Origin: Mucilaginibacter mallensis
GTDB lineage: Bacteria; Bacteroidota; Bacteroidia; Sphingobacteriales; Sphingobacteriaceae
NCBI RefSeq assembly: GCF_900105165.1
Contig: NZ_LT629740.1
Span: 1,178,001 to 1,242,000 of the forward strand
Length of the DNA: 64,000 nucleotides
Reading direction: 5' to 3'
Shown here: positions 36,598-45,782 of the stretch, in pieces
Layout: every line of letters starts with the position of its first letter
Numbering within the stretch: the first letter of the stretch is position 1
Notes under the pieces: generated by a model
What the model saw: the letters and a program-made list of their open reading frames with translations, nothing else
Database searches by the model: none
What the model was told of the DNA's origin: nothing
Made by a program: the position numbers and the translations under genes

Positions 36598-39285
36598 ATG
36601 ATAAAGAAAATCAAAATCTTATTTTTTGTTGCTCTAATATTAGCAACAAAAGCATATGCACAGCAACAGAAAGCAAATAGCGCTGGTGTTTCAAAGGTAA
36701 CGGATATATGGGTGGTATTTAAAACACATTTTGACCTGGGTTTTACCGACTTGCCCGAGAATGTATTTGCACGGTATAGGGGCGAGATGATGGATAATGC
36801 ATTAAGTGTTATCAATGAAAACGCCACATTACCCAAGGACGAACATTTTGTATGGACAGTACCGGGGTGGCCGCTTTATGCTCAAATATTAGGGCCCTTA
36901 CAAACCCCTGAACGTAAAGCAAGGATAGAGAAGGCGATAAGAGATGGATCAATAGTGGCGCATGGGCTGCCATTTACGATGCATACGGAGTCACTGGATT
37001 ATGAAGATCTGGTCCGCGGACTGGATTACTCATCAAATATTTCCCGCATGTATGGGCTGCCCTTAACAATAAGTGCTAAAATGACCGATGTGCCAAGTCA
37101 TTCCTGGGTTCTGCCAACGCTATTAAATAATGCAGGGATAAAGTTTTTGCAGCTGGGTTGTAATCCGGCAAGCCAGTATCCTCGCGTTCCTCCGATTTTT
37201 TGGTGGGAAGGTGCCGATGGTTCGAAAATCTTGTGCCAATATACACCACTTTACGGTTCAGATATAAAACCCCCATCAAACTGGCCATGCAAAAACTACC
37301 TGGCCATGATTATGACTGGCGACAACCATGGCCCGCCGAATAAAAAAGAAATTGAAGCCTTACTGGCAGAAATCGCGAAAGATTTGCCCGGTGTAAAGGT
37401 GCATTTTGGAATCCTCGATGATTTTGCAAAAGCAATATTTGCGGAAAAGCCTGCTTTGCCAACTATTAAAGGCGATATGCCTGATACCTGGATTCATGGT
37501 TTGCTTTCAAACCCCCAGGAAACAAAAATAGCACGCAATATCCGCCCGTTAGAATCAGCGCTTGATGGATTAAACACGCAGATGGGAATTTGGGGTATAC
37601 CTGCCGGATCTGTTTCGGCACAACTGGCCAAAGCTTATGAGCAAAGCCTTTTATATGCAGAACATACCTGGGGCATGAATGCCGAATACGGCCCGCGTTT
37701 TAGCTATGGTGATGCCTGGAAGAAATGGACGGCAGAAGCTGAAGCAGAGCCTGTTCCAGAAAATGGCGATTATTCAAAACTTAAAAATAGCGACGCTATC
37801 AACACCAACGAAGGAAGCAAAAGAAAATGGCTGCATTCTTATGACGTAAAACGCCAATACATTCGCAATACAAATGATATTGTAAGTACAGCATTAAAAA
37901 CTCATCTGGATTTATTGGCAAAGTCTGTAAATGTAGCGGGGAAGCGTTTGGTAGTTTATAACCCGCTGCCATGGAAAAGATCAGGGATAGTAGAAAATCC
38001 ATGGGAAAAAGGCAAGTCGATCTATGTTAAAGAAATTGCGCCATCAGGTTATGTTACCTATTCTCAAAATGATATCAAAGAACCGGCCATTACCAATGAT
38101 GAGCAACCGGTATTCAGCACCCCTTATTTTAAAGTGGTTTTTGATTTAAACCGGGGCGGAATAGCCTCATTAACAGAAAAAACAACTGGTCGTGAATTAG
38201 TTGACAGATCCTCCAAATATGTTGTCGGCCAGTTTTTGCATGAGCGGTTCAGCACTAATGAAGTGGACAAATGGTGGAATGCCTATAGCCGGATAAAAGA
38301 GGGCTGGGGGCTGAATGATTTGGGAAAACCCGGAATGATGAATGCAGAAAAGGCACCCTATCTGGCATTTACCCCAAAAGAATGGGCAATCTCCGTTTCA
38401 CATTCACCGATTGCTGATGTCGCTACCCTGACCTCGCTTGCAACAGAGGGTTTTGCAAAGAAATATACGTTAACATTTACCTTCCCGCGAAACGCTGCTT
38501 ATGTTGATGTGGAATGGTTTGTAGATACTAAAACAGCCGACAAACAACCGGAAGGCGGGTGGCTTTGCTTCCCTTTTTCAGTTAATGATCCGCATTTTAC
38601 AGTTGGCCGTTTGGGCGGCCCGATAAATCCTGCAACAGATATTATTTCGGGTAGTAACAGGTATTTGATGGCGGTAAATTCTGGTGTTTCCATAACGCAG
38701 GCAGATCAATCCGGAATGGGGCTATCGCCAATGGATTCTCCTTTGATTGGCTTGGGTGAACCAGGCTTATGGAAGTTTTCATTGGAGCACACACCTACTA
38801 TACCCTCAGTATTTGTAAATATCTATAACAATATGTGGAACACGAATTTCCCATTATGGCAGGACGGATCATGGAGCGAGAGGGTTAGGATATGGCCTAT
38901 TGATAAAAATACGCCAACAGCCCCCAACCTGATTGAAAAATCATGGGAAGCCCGTGTGCCTTTATTAACCGGGACAGCAGAAGGTGCAGCCGGGCAATTG
39001 CCAGCAACAAATAGGGGCTTATCCCTATCGGAAACCGGGGTACTGGTTACTGCTTTTGGTGAAAACCCTGACGGTAAGGGAACTATTTTACGCTTATGGG
39101 AGCAAGGTGGCATTTCGGGTAATGTTACAATTACATTGCCCAAAGGCTCAACTTATGTTCAAGCAACTCCTGTAAACCTACGGGGCGAAGTAATGGGAAA
39201 GCCAATGAAAATCATTTCAGGAAAATTGATCTTCCCGCTGAAAGCGTATGCTCCGGCAAGCTTTGTTTTGGATACCGGTAAGTAG
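36598..39285 (+). CDS. DUF5054/GH38-like protein (copy 3, divergent)
   Basis: An 895-aa exported protein (signal peptide ending KAYA). It belongs to the DUF5054 group, which looks like a distant GH38 relative: KTHFDLGFTD (H44, D46 as zinc-type His-x-Asp), VWTVPGWPLYAQIL, and SAKMTDVPSHSWVLP with D164 at the nucleophile position, then LYAEHTWGMNAEYG and a large C-terminal beta region (RLVVYNPLPWKRSG). It is much more diverged from copies 1 and 2 than they are from each other. It lies 91 bases after copy 2 on the same strand. Substrate unknown; an alpha-mannoside or related alpha-glycoside is inferred from the fold. Confidence 0.7.
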   Translation: MIKKIKILFFVALILATKAYAQQQKANSAGVSKVTDIWVVFKTHFDLGFTDLPENVFARYRGEMMDNALSVINENATLPKDEHFVWTVPGWPLYAQILGPLQTPERKARIEKAIRDGSIVAHGLPFTMHTESLDYEDLVRGLDYSSNISRMYGLPLTISAKMTDVPSHSWVLPTLLNNAGIKFLQLGCNPASQYPRVPPIFWWEGADGSKILCQYTPLYGSDIKPPSNWPCKNYLAMIMTGDNHGPPNKKEIEALLAEIAKDLPGVKVHFGILDDFAKAIFAEKPALPTIKGDMPDTWIHGLLSNPQETKIARNIRPLESALDGLNTQMGIWGIPAGSVSAQLAKAYEQSLLYAEHTWGMNAEYGPRFSYGDAWKKWTAEAEAEPVPENGDYSKLKNSDAINTNEGSKRKWLHSYDVKRQYIRNTNDIVSTALKTHLDLLAKSVNVAGKRLVVYNPLPWKRSGIVENPWEKGKSIYVKEIAPSGYVTYSQNDIKEPAITNDEQPVFSTPYFKVVFDLNRGGIASLTEKTTGRELVDRSSKYVVGQFLHERFSTNEVDKWWNAYSRIKEGWGLNDLGKPGMMNAEKAPYLAFTPKEWAISVSHSPIADVATLTSLATEGFAKKYTLTFTFPRNAAYVDVEWFVDTKTADKQPEGGWLCFPFSVNDPHFTVGRLGGPINPATDIISGSNRYLMAVNSGVSITQADQSGMGLSPMDSPLIGLGEPGLWKFSLEHTPTIPSVFVNIYNNMWNTNFPLWQDGSWSERVRIWPIDKNTPTAPNLIEKSWEARVPLLTGTAEGAAGQLPATNRGLSLSETGVLVTAFGENPDGKGTILRLWEQGGISGNVTITLPKGSTYVQATPVNLRGEVMGKPMKIISGKLIFPLKAYAPASFVLDTGK

Positions 39286-39538
39286 CTGAAAATAGAACTT
39301 GAAAAATAATTTTTTAAAATGTGAATTTCAACATATAAATATGTATCAACAATTATAAACAATATGACGATGTTACCAGGGAGATGTCATCTTTTGATGT
39401 CCTGTAGTTGCTGCATTTTGTAAATAACAAACCTTTATTTTTTTAATGCGACCGGTAGATCTTTAAGTAATTAAGGCAATTCCTGTGATTTCGAAAAAGG
39501 AAAAATTGCTTGTTCGCACATATAAAACTTATGTAAAT

Positions 39539-40885
39539 ATGAAACACTCAAATTATGTATACCGGTGTACTTTTGTGGCAGCTATAGGCGGCTTGCTGTT
39601 TGGCTATGATACAGCTGTTATTGCCGGGGCAATCGGATTTATCCAGCAAAAATATCAATTATCGCCAGGTATGATGGGCTGGATCGCTTCTTGTGCGTTG
39701 GTCGGTTGCGTTATAGGTGCTTTTGTGGGTGGGATTATGTCGGATTGGATCGGGAGAAAAAAAGTATTGATAATCTCAGGGATACTTTTTGCCATTTCTT
39801 CACTTGGTATAATTATCCCCCTGGACTTGTATTATTTCGTTTTTTTTAGATTGATCGGAGGCCTTGGAATTGGTATTGCTTCGATGGTTGTATCGATGTA
39901 TATTTCTGAAATTGCCCCTGCTGCAATAAGGGGACGTCTTATTTCTATTAACCAGTTAGGGATTGTGACGGGTATTTTAATGATCTTTTTTGTAAATGCC
40001 TATATCGCATCCTTAAATAATGAATTATGGACAATTGATATTGGGTGGCGCTATATGTTCGGGTCCGGGATTATCCCTTCAATTATTTTTATTTTACTGT
40101 TACTTTTTGTGCCAGAAAGCCCTCGTTGGCTCGCTCAAAAATCACGTTGGAGTGAAGCAGCGGTTATTTTAAATAAACTGAACAGGCCAGAGGAGGCAGC
40201 CGCAGAGTTGGAAGCGATCAAAATATCTGTACATGGTGAAACAGGTTCGTTCTCTGATCTGTGGAAACCAAGTTTACGCACAGTGACTTTCATCGGTATT
40301 GTTCTTGCTTTTTTTTCACAGATTACTGGAATTAATGCCATTATGTATTATGCGCCTGAAATATTTAAGGCAACCGGCGATGGTGTTAAATCAGCCTTGT
40401 TACAAACAATTGTGATCGGTATTGTCAATATTGTTGCAACTGTCGTTGCGATTCTGTATGTAGATAAGTTGGGGAGAAAGCTAATGCTGATGATCGGTTC
40501 AGCAGGGATGGCAGTCTTTCTTGCGTTAATTGGCGCCTTCTTTTATATGGATATGACAAAAGGTTACTGGGTAATGTTATCAATTTTGGGTTATATTTCT
40601 TTTTTCGGAATATCTCTTGGGCCTTTGACATTCGTTGTGATAGCGGAAATATTCCCTACCCGCGTGCGGGCAAAAGCTATTTCCCTGGCTATACTTACTC
40701 TTTGGCTTTCAACTTTTGCAGTTTCTTTGGTTTTTCCTGCCTTCTTAAAACTATTAGGTGGTGCTTATACCTTCTGGCTATTTACAGGCTTTTCGGTTTT
40801 TTCATTTTTGTTTATTTGGAAAATTGTCCCTGAAACAAAAGGGAAAACGCTGGAAGAAATAGAACAATATTGGTCAAAGAGGTAA
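39539..40885 (+). CDS. MFS sugar porter (second copy)
   Basis: Proton-coupled monosaccharide importer of the sugar porter family, 448 aa from the ATG at 39539. The frame is open to a GTG at 39485, but the ATG gives the standard short N-terminus before TM1 (GGLLFGYDTAVIAGAIGF). Signatures: SDWIGRKK, VPESPRWLAQK, SQITGINAIMYYAPEIF, DKLGRKLML and PETKGKTLEEIEQYW. Twelve hydrophobic segments. It follows the GH38-like gene group after a ~250-base AT-rich gap in which I see no gene, and probably imports the monosaccharide they release (mannose is plausible). It is similar but not identical to the porter at 11.1 kb. Confidence 0.88.
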   Translation: MKHSNYVYRCTFVAAIGGLLFGYDTAVIAGAIGFIQQKYQLSPGMMGWIASCALVGCVIGAFVGGIMSDWIGRKKVLIISGILFAISSLGIIIPLDLYYFVFFRLIGGLGIGIASMVVSMYISEIAPAAIRGRLISINQLGIVTGILMIFFVNAYIASLNNELWTIDIGWRYMFGSGIIPSIIFILLLLFVPESPRWLAQKSRWSEAAVILNKLNRPEEAAAELEAIKISVHGETGSFSDLWKPSLRTVTFIGIVLAFFSQITGINAIMYYAPEIFKATGDGVKSALLQTIVIGIVNIVATVVAILYVDKLGRKLMLMIGSAGMAVFLALIGAFFYMDMTKGYWVMLSILGYISFFGISLGPLTFVVIAEIFPTRVRAKAISLAILTLWLSTFAVSLVFPAFLKLLGGAYTFWLFTGFSVFSFLFIWKIVPETKGKTLEEIEQYWSKR

Positions 40886-40999
40886 GTACCGATTTCGTGA
40901 TTAAGTGTAGCCATGCCGGGGCCTTGTGACTAATTTAGAATTTATTTTAAGTAAGTTAATTTTAAGTCTTAAACGAATCGTATACACAAATTTTAGCCG

Positions 41000-41278
41000 A
41001 TGACCAATTCCTCCTTAACTGGACTCCCATCGCTTCTTAAACTGGTGACCTCATCAGCCGGGCTTTCTCTTGTAACTGCTGAGGACTGTAAGATGTTAAA
41101 GGGAATGATCAATGTTAAAACGCAACATTGCCTTAACGAATTAACCCTTCAACGTTTATATGGATTTGCTCCGGCGAAATTTGAGCCCTCGCTTTATACG
41201 CTGAACACATTATCAAGTTTTTGCGGCTATCCTGATTGGGAGTCCTATTGCGAAAGTTACGAAGGCAATGTTAATTAA
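41000..41278 (+). CDS. Small conserved protein, helix-turn-helix-like
   Basis: A 92-aa soluble protein. The layout LTAEDC-type helix, then a helical core (ELTLQRLYGFAPAKFEPSLYTLNTLSSFCGYPDWESYCESY) is a pattern I recognise from small Bacteroidota proteins and from the N-termini of larger sensor proteins, where it looks like a divergent helix-turn-helix. The actual sequence reads VTAEDCKMLKGMINVKTQ in the first helix. No function is known to me. It stands alone between the porter gene (115 bases upstream) and the convergent mutarotase gene, and could regulate either neighbour. Confidence 0.5.
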   Translation: MTNSSLTGLPSLLKLVTSSAGLSLVTAEDCKMLKGMINVKTQHCLNELTLQRLYGFAPAKFEPSLYTLNTLSSFCGYPDWESYCESYEGNVN

Positions 41279-41444
41279 GCAGTACATTCAATAGAGAAAT
41301 GACCTTCAGTTAAAGGAGCGAGTTAAGACGCTTTTCATGCCTTTTGTTTTAGGTTTCAAAAAGATGCCGTTACCCAATGCCGTGTGATATGACGCAACCA
41401 GGGTTATGATTGGATATTCCGTAAGGCGTGACCATTTAAAAATT

Positions 41445-41864
41445 TTAATCCTGGTGGAATACCTCTTTCATATTGGTCCATATTTTTTTTTGCGCAGCAG
41501 CTTCTGGCAAGGGTTGTTGGCAAGGATCGGTTTCTTTCCACCAGCGCTGCGTAATCGGATCGTCTGCCATTTTCTTCATATCGCCTGCAAAATCAGACCC
41601 CACATATTCAAAATAGCTAAAAAGGTAGTATTTATCCTGTATTTTTTGCAGGTATATAGAATAGTTTTGGATATGGCAATCTTTTATTCTTTTCAATACA
41701 GCTGGCCAGACATTGGCATGCAGCTTTTGGTAATAGGCTAATTTTTCGGGCTCCAATCCTGTTACAGAGCCAAAGCGCTGTATATGTAATGCTTTATTGT
41801 TTTGTTGTGCTGAAGCAAACAGGACACTTGTTAGTAATAACGTGATAATAATATACTTTTTCAT
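41445..41864 (-). CDS. L-rhamnose/L-fucose mutarotase-like protein with signal peptide
   Basis: A member of the L-rhamnose mutarotase (RhaM/DUF718) family, which interconverts sugar anomers. The core has LAYYQKLHANVWPAVLKRI (H49 is at the catalytic His position), YSIYLQKIQDKYYLFSYFEY and the C-terminal RWWKETDPCQQPLP. Classical RhaM is ~104 aa and cytoplasmic; this protein is 139 aa because of an N-terminal signal peptide (residues 1-19, LLLTSVLFASAQ), so it is predicted to be periplasmic. It is the last gene of the minus-strand fucose unit, 9 bases after the symporter gene, which suggests L-fucose as substrate. Confidence 0.82.
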   Translation of the reverse strand: MKKYIIITLLLTSVLFASAQQNNKALHIQRFGSVTGLEPEKLAYYQKLHANVWPAVLKRIKDCHIQNYSIYLQKIQDKYYLFSYFEYVGSDFAGDMKKMADDPITQRWWKETDPCQQPLPEAAAQKKIWTNMKEVFHQD

Positions 41865-41873
41865 CCCCTATAA

Positions 41874-43517
41874 TTATCTGAATACATAATATAACACCCC
41901 AATCATCACTAATAAAAGTGCTGACAGTAGTTTATAATTGCCAATACCTTTCCATCCCGAACTAGACAAAGCCGCCATTGGCGATTCCCAATAAAGCTGC
42001 CTGCTCTCTTTCGTATGCTGAACCGGGAATACATATGAAAAAAATACCTGTACAACCACGCATATACAAAACAGGTAAAAAGCCATCATCATAAATGGGG
42101 TATGGCCAATTATTGTTTGCGGGCATAATTTATTAACAGCAAACACAATAACCCCTAATGCGGAGCCAATCCACAAGGTTAATTTAGCCGATTTAGCTGA
42201 GGCTCCTTTCCAAAACACACCAAGCAAAAATACACAGGTAATTGGCGGCGCTATATGAGCTATAATATCATTAATGCCGCTGAAGATACTTTCATATTGA
42301 TTTAACAAAGGCAGGAGTGCAAGCGAAAAAACCAGGGCAATACCTGCAACTAATTTCCCGGCAAATACCAATTGTTTGTCAGATCGATCAGGAAAATATC
42401 TTTGATAAATATCATAACTTGCCATGGTTGAGATAGAGTTGAGGGCGCCTGATACCTGGCTCATTAAACCTGATAAAAGTGCTGCTACCAATACACCTAT
42501 TAAGCCGCTAGGCAACAATTGGGTGATCATCAGGGTATAAATCCCTTTTGAATTTACTTGCCCCTTATCATCCAATCCTAAACTGCTTACGTCCAAAAGC
42601 CCTGATTTTGATAAAGTATAAGCCAATAAACCCGGCAAAACAAAAATAAACACCGGCAGTATTTTAATAAAGCCACAAAACAACGGCCCAACCCTGGCGT
42701 GATCTTCATTTTTAGCGCCCAATACGCGTTGTACTATAGTTTGATCAGCACACCAATACCAGATACCCAGGACAGGGTACCCTAAAAAAACTGCATACCA
42801 GGGCATGCCGCTGCCATCATTAGCTGGGCGTAGCATGGAGAGTTTATTTGTTTCATGATGAGCTGATAATATTTTCACCATAGGCTGCCAGCCTCCCATG
42901 CGATGAAAAGCCGCATAGCTGATGATAAAAGCGCCTGTCAGCAAAACAATAGTTTGTATCGACTCGGTAACCACTACTGCTTTTAACCCCCCGGTAATTG
43001 TATATATGGCCGTAACTATGCAAATTGCAATAACGCTTACATACATGTTAAGGCCAAATAATGTTTTTAACACGATGCCACCCGCCAGCATTGAAAACGC
43101 GATGTGAATAATGATTGCCGACAGGATAGATACGATAGCCAGCCAATCACGGCTGGAGCGATCATAACGCTTTTCCAGGAAATCGGGCAGCGTAGATACA
43201 CCTGATTTGATATAAAAAGGGACAAAGAATAAAGCCAGTAAAATAAGTGTAAAGGCTGCCATCCACTCAAAATTACCATTAAGCAACCCACTGTCGAAAC
43301 CGCTTTGCGCAAGGCTCACCAAATGTACCGTTGAAATATTGGTGGCAAAAAGCGCTAAGCCGATAGCCGGCCATTTCAAAGATTTTCCAGCCAAAAAATA
43401 TTCGGTTGCGGCACTTTTATTGTTTTTTAGCCGATGGCGGATACCAATCCAAAGGCCTACGGTCAAAATGCCCAGAATATATAGTATACTAATAATTAAG
43501 TCGGTGGACTTTAACAT
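41874..43517 (-). CDS. Sodium/solute symporter (SSS family), probable fucose importer
   Basis: A 547-aa inner-membrane protein with about 13-14 hydrophobic segments. It has the SSS family features: LIISILYILGILTVGLWIG in TM1, TEYFLAGKSLKWPAIGLALF after TM1, ATNISTVHLVSLAQSGF, TAIYTITGGLKAVVVTE and a late GLMSQVSGALNSISTMASYD segment that contributes to the sodium site. Related Bacteroidota proteins import sugars with sodium. It sits between the SDR and mutarotase genes in a fucose catabolic cluster, so L-fucose is the likely cargo; this is inference from context, as the usual fucose importer FucP is an MFS protein. Confidence 0.88.
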   Translation of the reverse strand: MLKSTDLIISILYILGILTVGLWIGIRHRLKNNKSAATEYFLAGKSLKWPAIGLALFATNISTVHLVSLAQSGFDSGLLNGNFEWMAAFTLILLALFFVPFYIKSGVSTLPDFLEKRYDRSSRDWLAIVSILSAIIIHIAFSMLAGGIVLKTLFGLNMYVSVIAICIVTAIYTITGGLKAVVVTESIQTIVLLTGAFIISYAAFHRMGGWQPMVKILSAHHETNKLSMLRPANDGSGMPWYAVFLGYPVLGIWYWCADQTIVQRVLGAKNEDHARVGPLFCGFIKILPVFIFVLPGLLAYTLSKSGLLDVSSLGLDDKGQVNSKGIYTLMITQLLPSGLIGVLVAALLSGLMSQVSGALNSISTMASYDIYQRYFPDRSDKQLVFAGKLVAGIALVFSLALLPLLNQYESIFSGINDIIAHIAPPITCVFLLGVFWKGASAKSAKLTLWIGSALGVIVFAVNKLCPQTIIGHTPFMMMAFYLFCICVVVQVFFSYVFPVQHTKESRQLYWESPMAALSSSGWKGIGNYKLLSALLLVMIGVLYYVFR

Positions 43518-43568
43518 TTATAATTGCTTTATAGTTGTTTTTGTTTTTATAGCGTTCAGGGTAATTTA

Positions 43569-44375
43569 TCAGCCTATGTTAGTAACAGCCTTTTCGGAAT
43601 TAACTTTATACAGGTTTTTTCGATAGCCCAGTTCGGCACCTCCCGTTACAGGCAAAATACACCCGGTAATAAACCTGGCCATATCCGATACCATAAAAAG
43701 GCAGGCATCTGCTACTACATCGCCCTCGGGGCAATACCCTAATACATGTATCCCATCTAAATAAGCTGCTATCAATTCAGGGTTTGGTTGCTGCGTGCTC
43801 CAATTGCGTAGCATTGGTGTCCATACGCCGGCGGGCGCAACAGCATTAACTCTTATTCCGATTGGGGCATAGTCGAGCGCCATTGATTTGGTAAGGGCAT
43901 TAATGGCTCCTTTAGTAGCGCTATAAGCTGCATGTATTTCCTGGCCAATATCACCAACAAGGCTGCTAGTGTTCAAAATATTGCCTTTATTATTCTTCAA
44001 TTCATTTAAAGCGAATCGAGTGGTGTGGTAAATTCCTTTAACATTTACTGCAAAAAGCCGTTCCCATTCATCATCATTAGTTTCATGTAAAGCTTTTGAA
44101 GGGTTTGCTATGCCTGCATTATTATGCACAATATCTATTTTTCCAAATTTAGATATGGTTTCCTGCACAGCCTGTTCCACTTCGGCAGCATTTGCCACAT
44201 CGGCTTTAATATAATGGACATTTTTAGCGTTTAGTTGCAATGATGCTTGTTGAATACTTTCGGCTGAATTAGAAATAATGCCAATCATTGCCCCAGCTTT
44301 TTCATATGCTTTGGCACATTCAAAACCAATTCCTTCTGTTCCACCGGTTAAAAGGATAACTTTATTATTTAACAT
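43569..44375 (-). CDS. Short-chain dehydrogenase (SDR), L-fucose or keto-deoxy-fuconate dehydrogenase
   Basis: A 268-aa classical SDR, cytoplasmic, NAD(P)-dependent. Motifs: LTGGTEGIGFE (TGxxxGIG cofactor site), NNAGI, the catalytic Ser in NTSSLVGD, and YSATKGA (YxxxK). C-terminal VTGGAELGYRK. It lies between the fuconate dehydratase and the symporter in one minus-strand unit. In the oxidative L-fucose route SDRs act twice, at L-fucose to fuconolactone and at 2-keto-3-deoxy-L-fuconate oxidation; sequence alone does not say which step this one takes. Confidence 0.83.
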   Translation of the reverse strand: MLNNKVILLTGGTEGIGFECAKAYEKAGAMIGIISNSAESIQQASLQLNAKNVHYIKADVANAAEVEQAVQETISKFGKIDIVHNNAGIANPSKALHETNDDEWERLFAVNVKGIYHTTRFALNELKNNKGNILNTSSLVGDIGQEIHAAYSATKGAINALTKSMALDYAPIGIRVNAVAPAGVWTPMLRNWSTQQPNPELIAAYLDGIHVLGYCPEGDVVADACLFMVSDMARFITGCILPVTGGAELGYRKNLYKVNSEKAVTNIG

Positions 44376-44522
44376 ATAATTAGAATTTTAAAAATTGGAT
44401 TAAAGGATAATATTGTCAATAATGGAATTATATAAATGCCTTTGTAATAGCCAATTTATTTGTTATAATGGATAATGCTATTGGAAAAATAAATCTTTTT
44501 ACTATTTATATTTTGATAACTT

Positions 44523-45752
44523 TTAGTCCATTTGTTTTAAGTCGCAACTGCTTCCTGCTTCCATCGGCGTTATATAAAAACCGTTTTCTATTACAACGGG
44601 ATGGGTAAAATACTGCTGTAAATGCGGAATATGCTCCAAAAACAAAGCTTCGTGGCCGAGGACGATGTGATTAAATAATACCAGGTGCTGGTGTAACTGG
44701 CCCATATCGCCCACATGCGGTACTACCGGTATGTTGTATTTACGGCATAGTAAACTAATGGTAATAAATTCGCTTACGCCACCAACCCTTACGGCATCAA
44801 CCTGTATAAATCCAGCCGAACCTGTTTGCAGATAGTTCTTAAAAATAATGCGGTTAGGTACATGCTCACCTAAGGCTAGTTTTGTTGGTGCGATGGCTTC
44901 AGCCAGCGTTTTATGTGCTAATACATCATCAGGATGAGTGGGTTCTTCTATCCAATATGGATTCATGCTTTGCAGGCGTTTGCAAATACTGATGGCTTGC
45001 GGCAATGTCCATTGCTGGTTAGCGTCAAGCATTACCCTGATGTCATCTCCTGCTACTTCACGTACAATATGCGCCCTGCGGATGTCCCGTTCTGCCTCGG
45101 CGCTGCCTACCTTTAATTTCATGGCGGTAAAGCCATTGGCTACTGCCTTTTTACAATTTTCGCGTACCTTTTCGTCGCTATAGTTAAACCAGCCAATAGA
45201 AGTATCGTAACCCGGGTACCCGGTGGCTATAACCGGCATCCGGTTGGTTTTACCGGCATAATTATCTTTTAATAATTTTATGGCCTGCTCACGCGTAAGC
45301 TCATCTTCCAAATAAGAAAGATCAAGCGTATTGACGATCTGTTCGGGCGACAGGTCAATCAAAAGTTTCCATAAGGGTACACCTCTTTTTTTTGCCCAAA
45401 GATCATAGCAAGCATTAGTAACAGAGGCCAACGCAAGATGTACCACCCCCTTATGCGGCCCAAGCCACCTAAACTGCTGCTCGTTTGATAATTGGTTAAA
45501 TAATGTTCCAAAGGCCGCCATCAACTCTTCAATATCTTTCCCCTTCAGTTGTTCGGCATAAAACTGCGCTGCCTTGCATACAAGATCATTGCCCTCGCCC
45601 AAAGTAAAGGCAAAACCAGTACCTGTAAGCCCGCTATCGTCTATTAATTGGGTTACGGCGTATGAATATATTGGGTCGCGATGAATTGCGTCGCTTCCGG
45701 CTCCTTTTCCAATTGGGAACCGCCTATCGCTTATCCGGATATTTTTTATCAT
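44523..45752 (-). CDS. L-fuconate dehydratase (enolase superfamily)
   Basis: Converts L-fuconate to 2-keto-3-deoxy-L-fuconate, needing Mg2+. This 409-aa protein has the mandelate racemase-subgroup layout: capping domain (~1-150) with RRFPIGKGAGSDAIHRDPIY near the start, typical of the family, then the barrel with MKLKVG (K212, K214), MLDANQQW (D243, N245), YWIEEPTHPDD, LGEHVPN (E296, H297), QVDAVRVGG (D319), VPHVGDM (H346) and FLEHIPH (E373). All catalytic positions known from the Xanthomonas enzyme appear conserved. It starts 30 bases after the GH29 gene and is followed by the SDR. Confidence in the specific function is high. Confidence 0.92.
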   Translation of the reverse strand: MIKNIRISDRRFPIGKGAGSDAIHRDPIYSYAVTQLIDDSGLTGTGFAFTLGEGNDLVCKAAQFYAEQLKGKDIEELMAAFGTLFNQLSNEQQFRWLGPHKGVVHLALASVTNACYDLWAKKRGVPLWKLLIDLSPEQIVNTLDLSYLEDELTREQAIKLLKDNYAGKTNRMPVIATGYPGYDTSIGWFNYSDEKVRENCKKAVANGFTAMKLKVGSAEAERDIRRAHIVREVAGDDIRVMLDANQQWTLPQAISICKRLQSMNPYWIEEPTHPDDVLAHKTLAEAIAPTKLALGEHVPNRIIFKNYLQTGSAGFIQVDAVRVGGVSEFITISLLCRKYNIPVVPHVGDMGQLHQHLVLFNHIVLGHEALFLEHIPHLQQYFTHPVVIENGFYITPMEAGSSCDLKQMD

Positions 45753-45782
45753 TTACCAAATTATTATTTTATAAAAGCATCA

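Noticed and set aside
39286..39538. Gap before the second sugar porter, including the GTG at 39485 as an alternative start
   Set aside because: The extra 18 residues are not typical of sugar porters; no hairpin or consensus promoter stood out.
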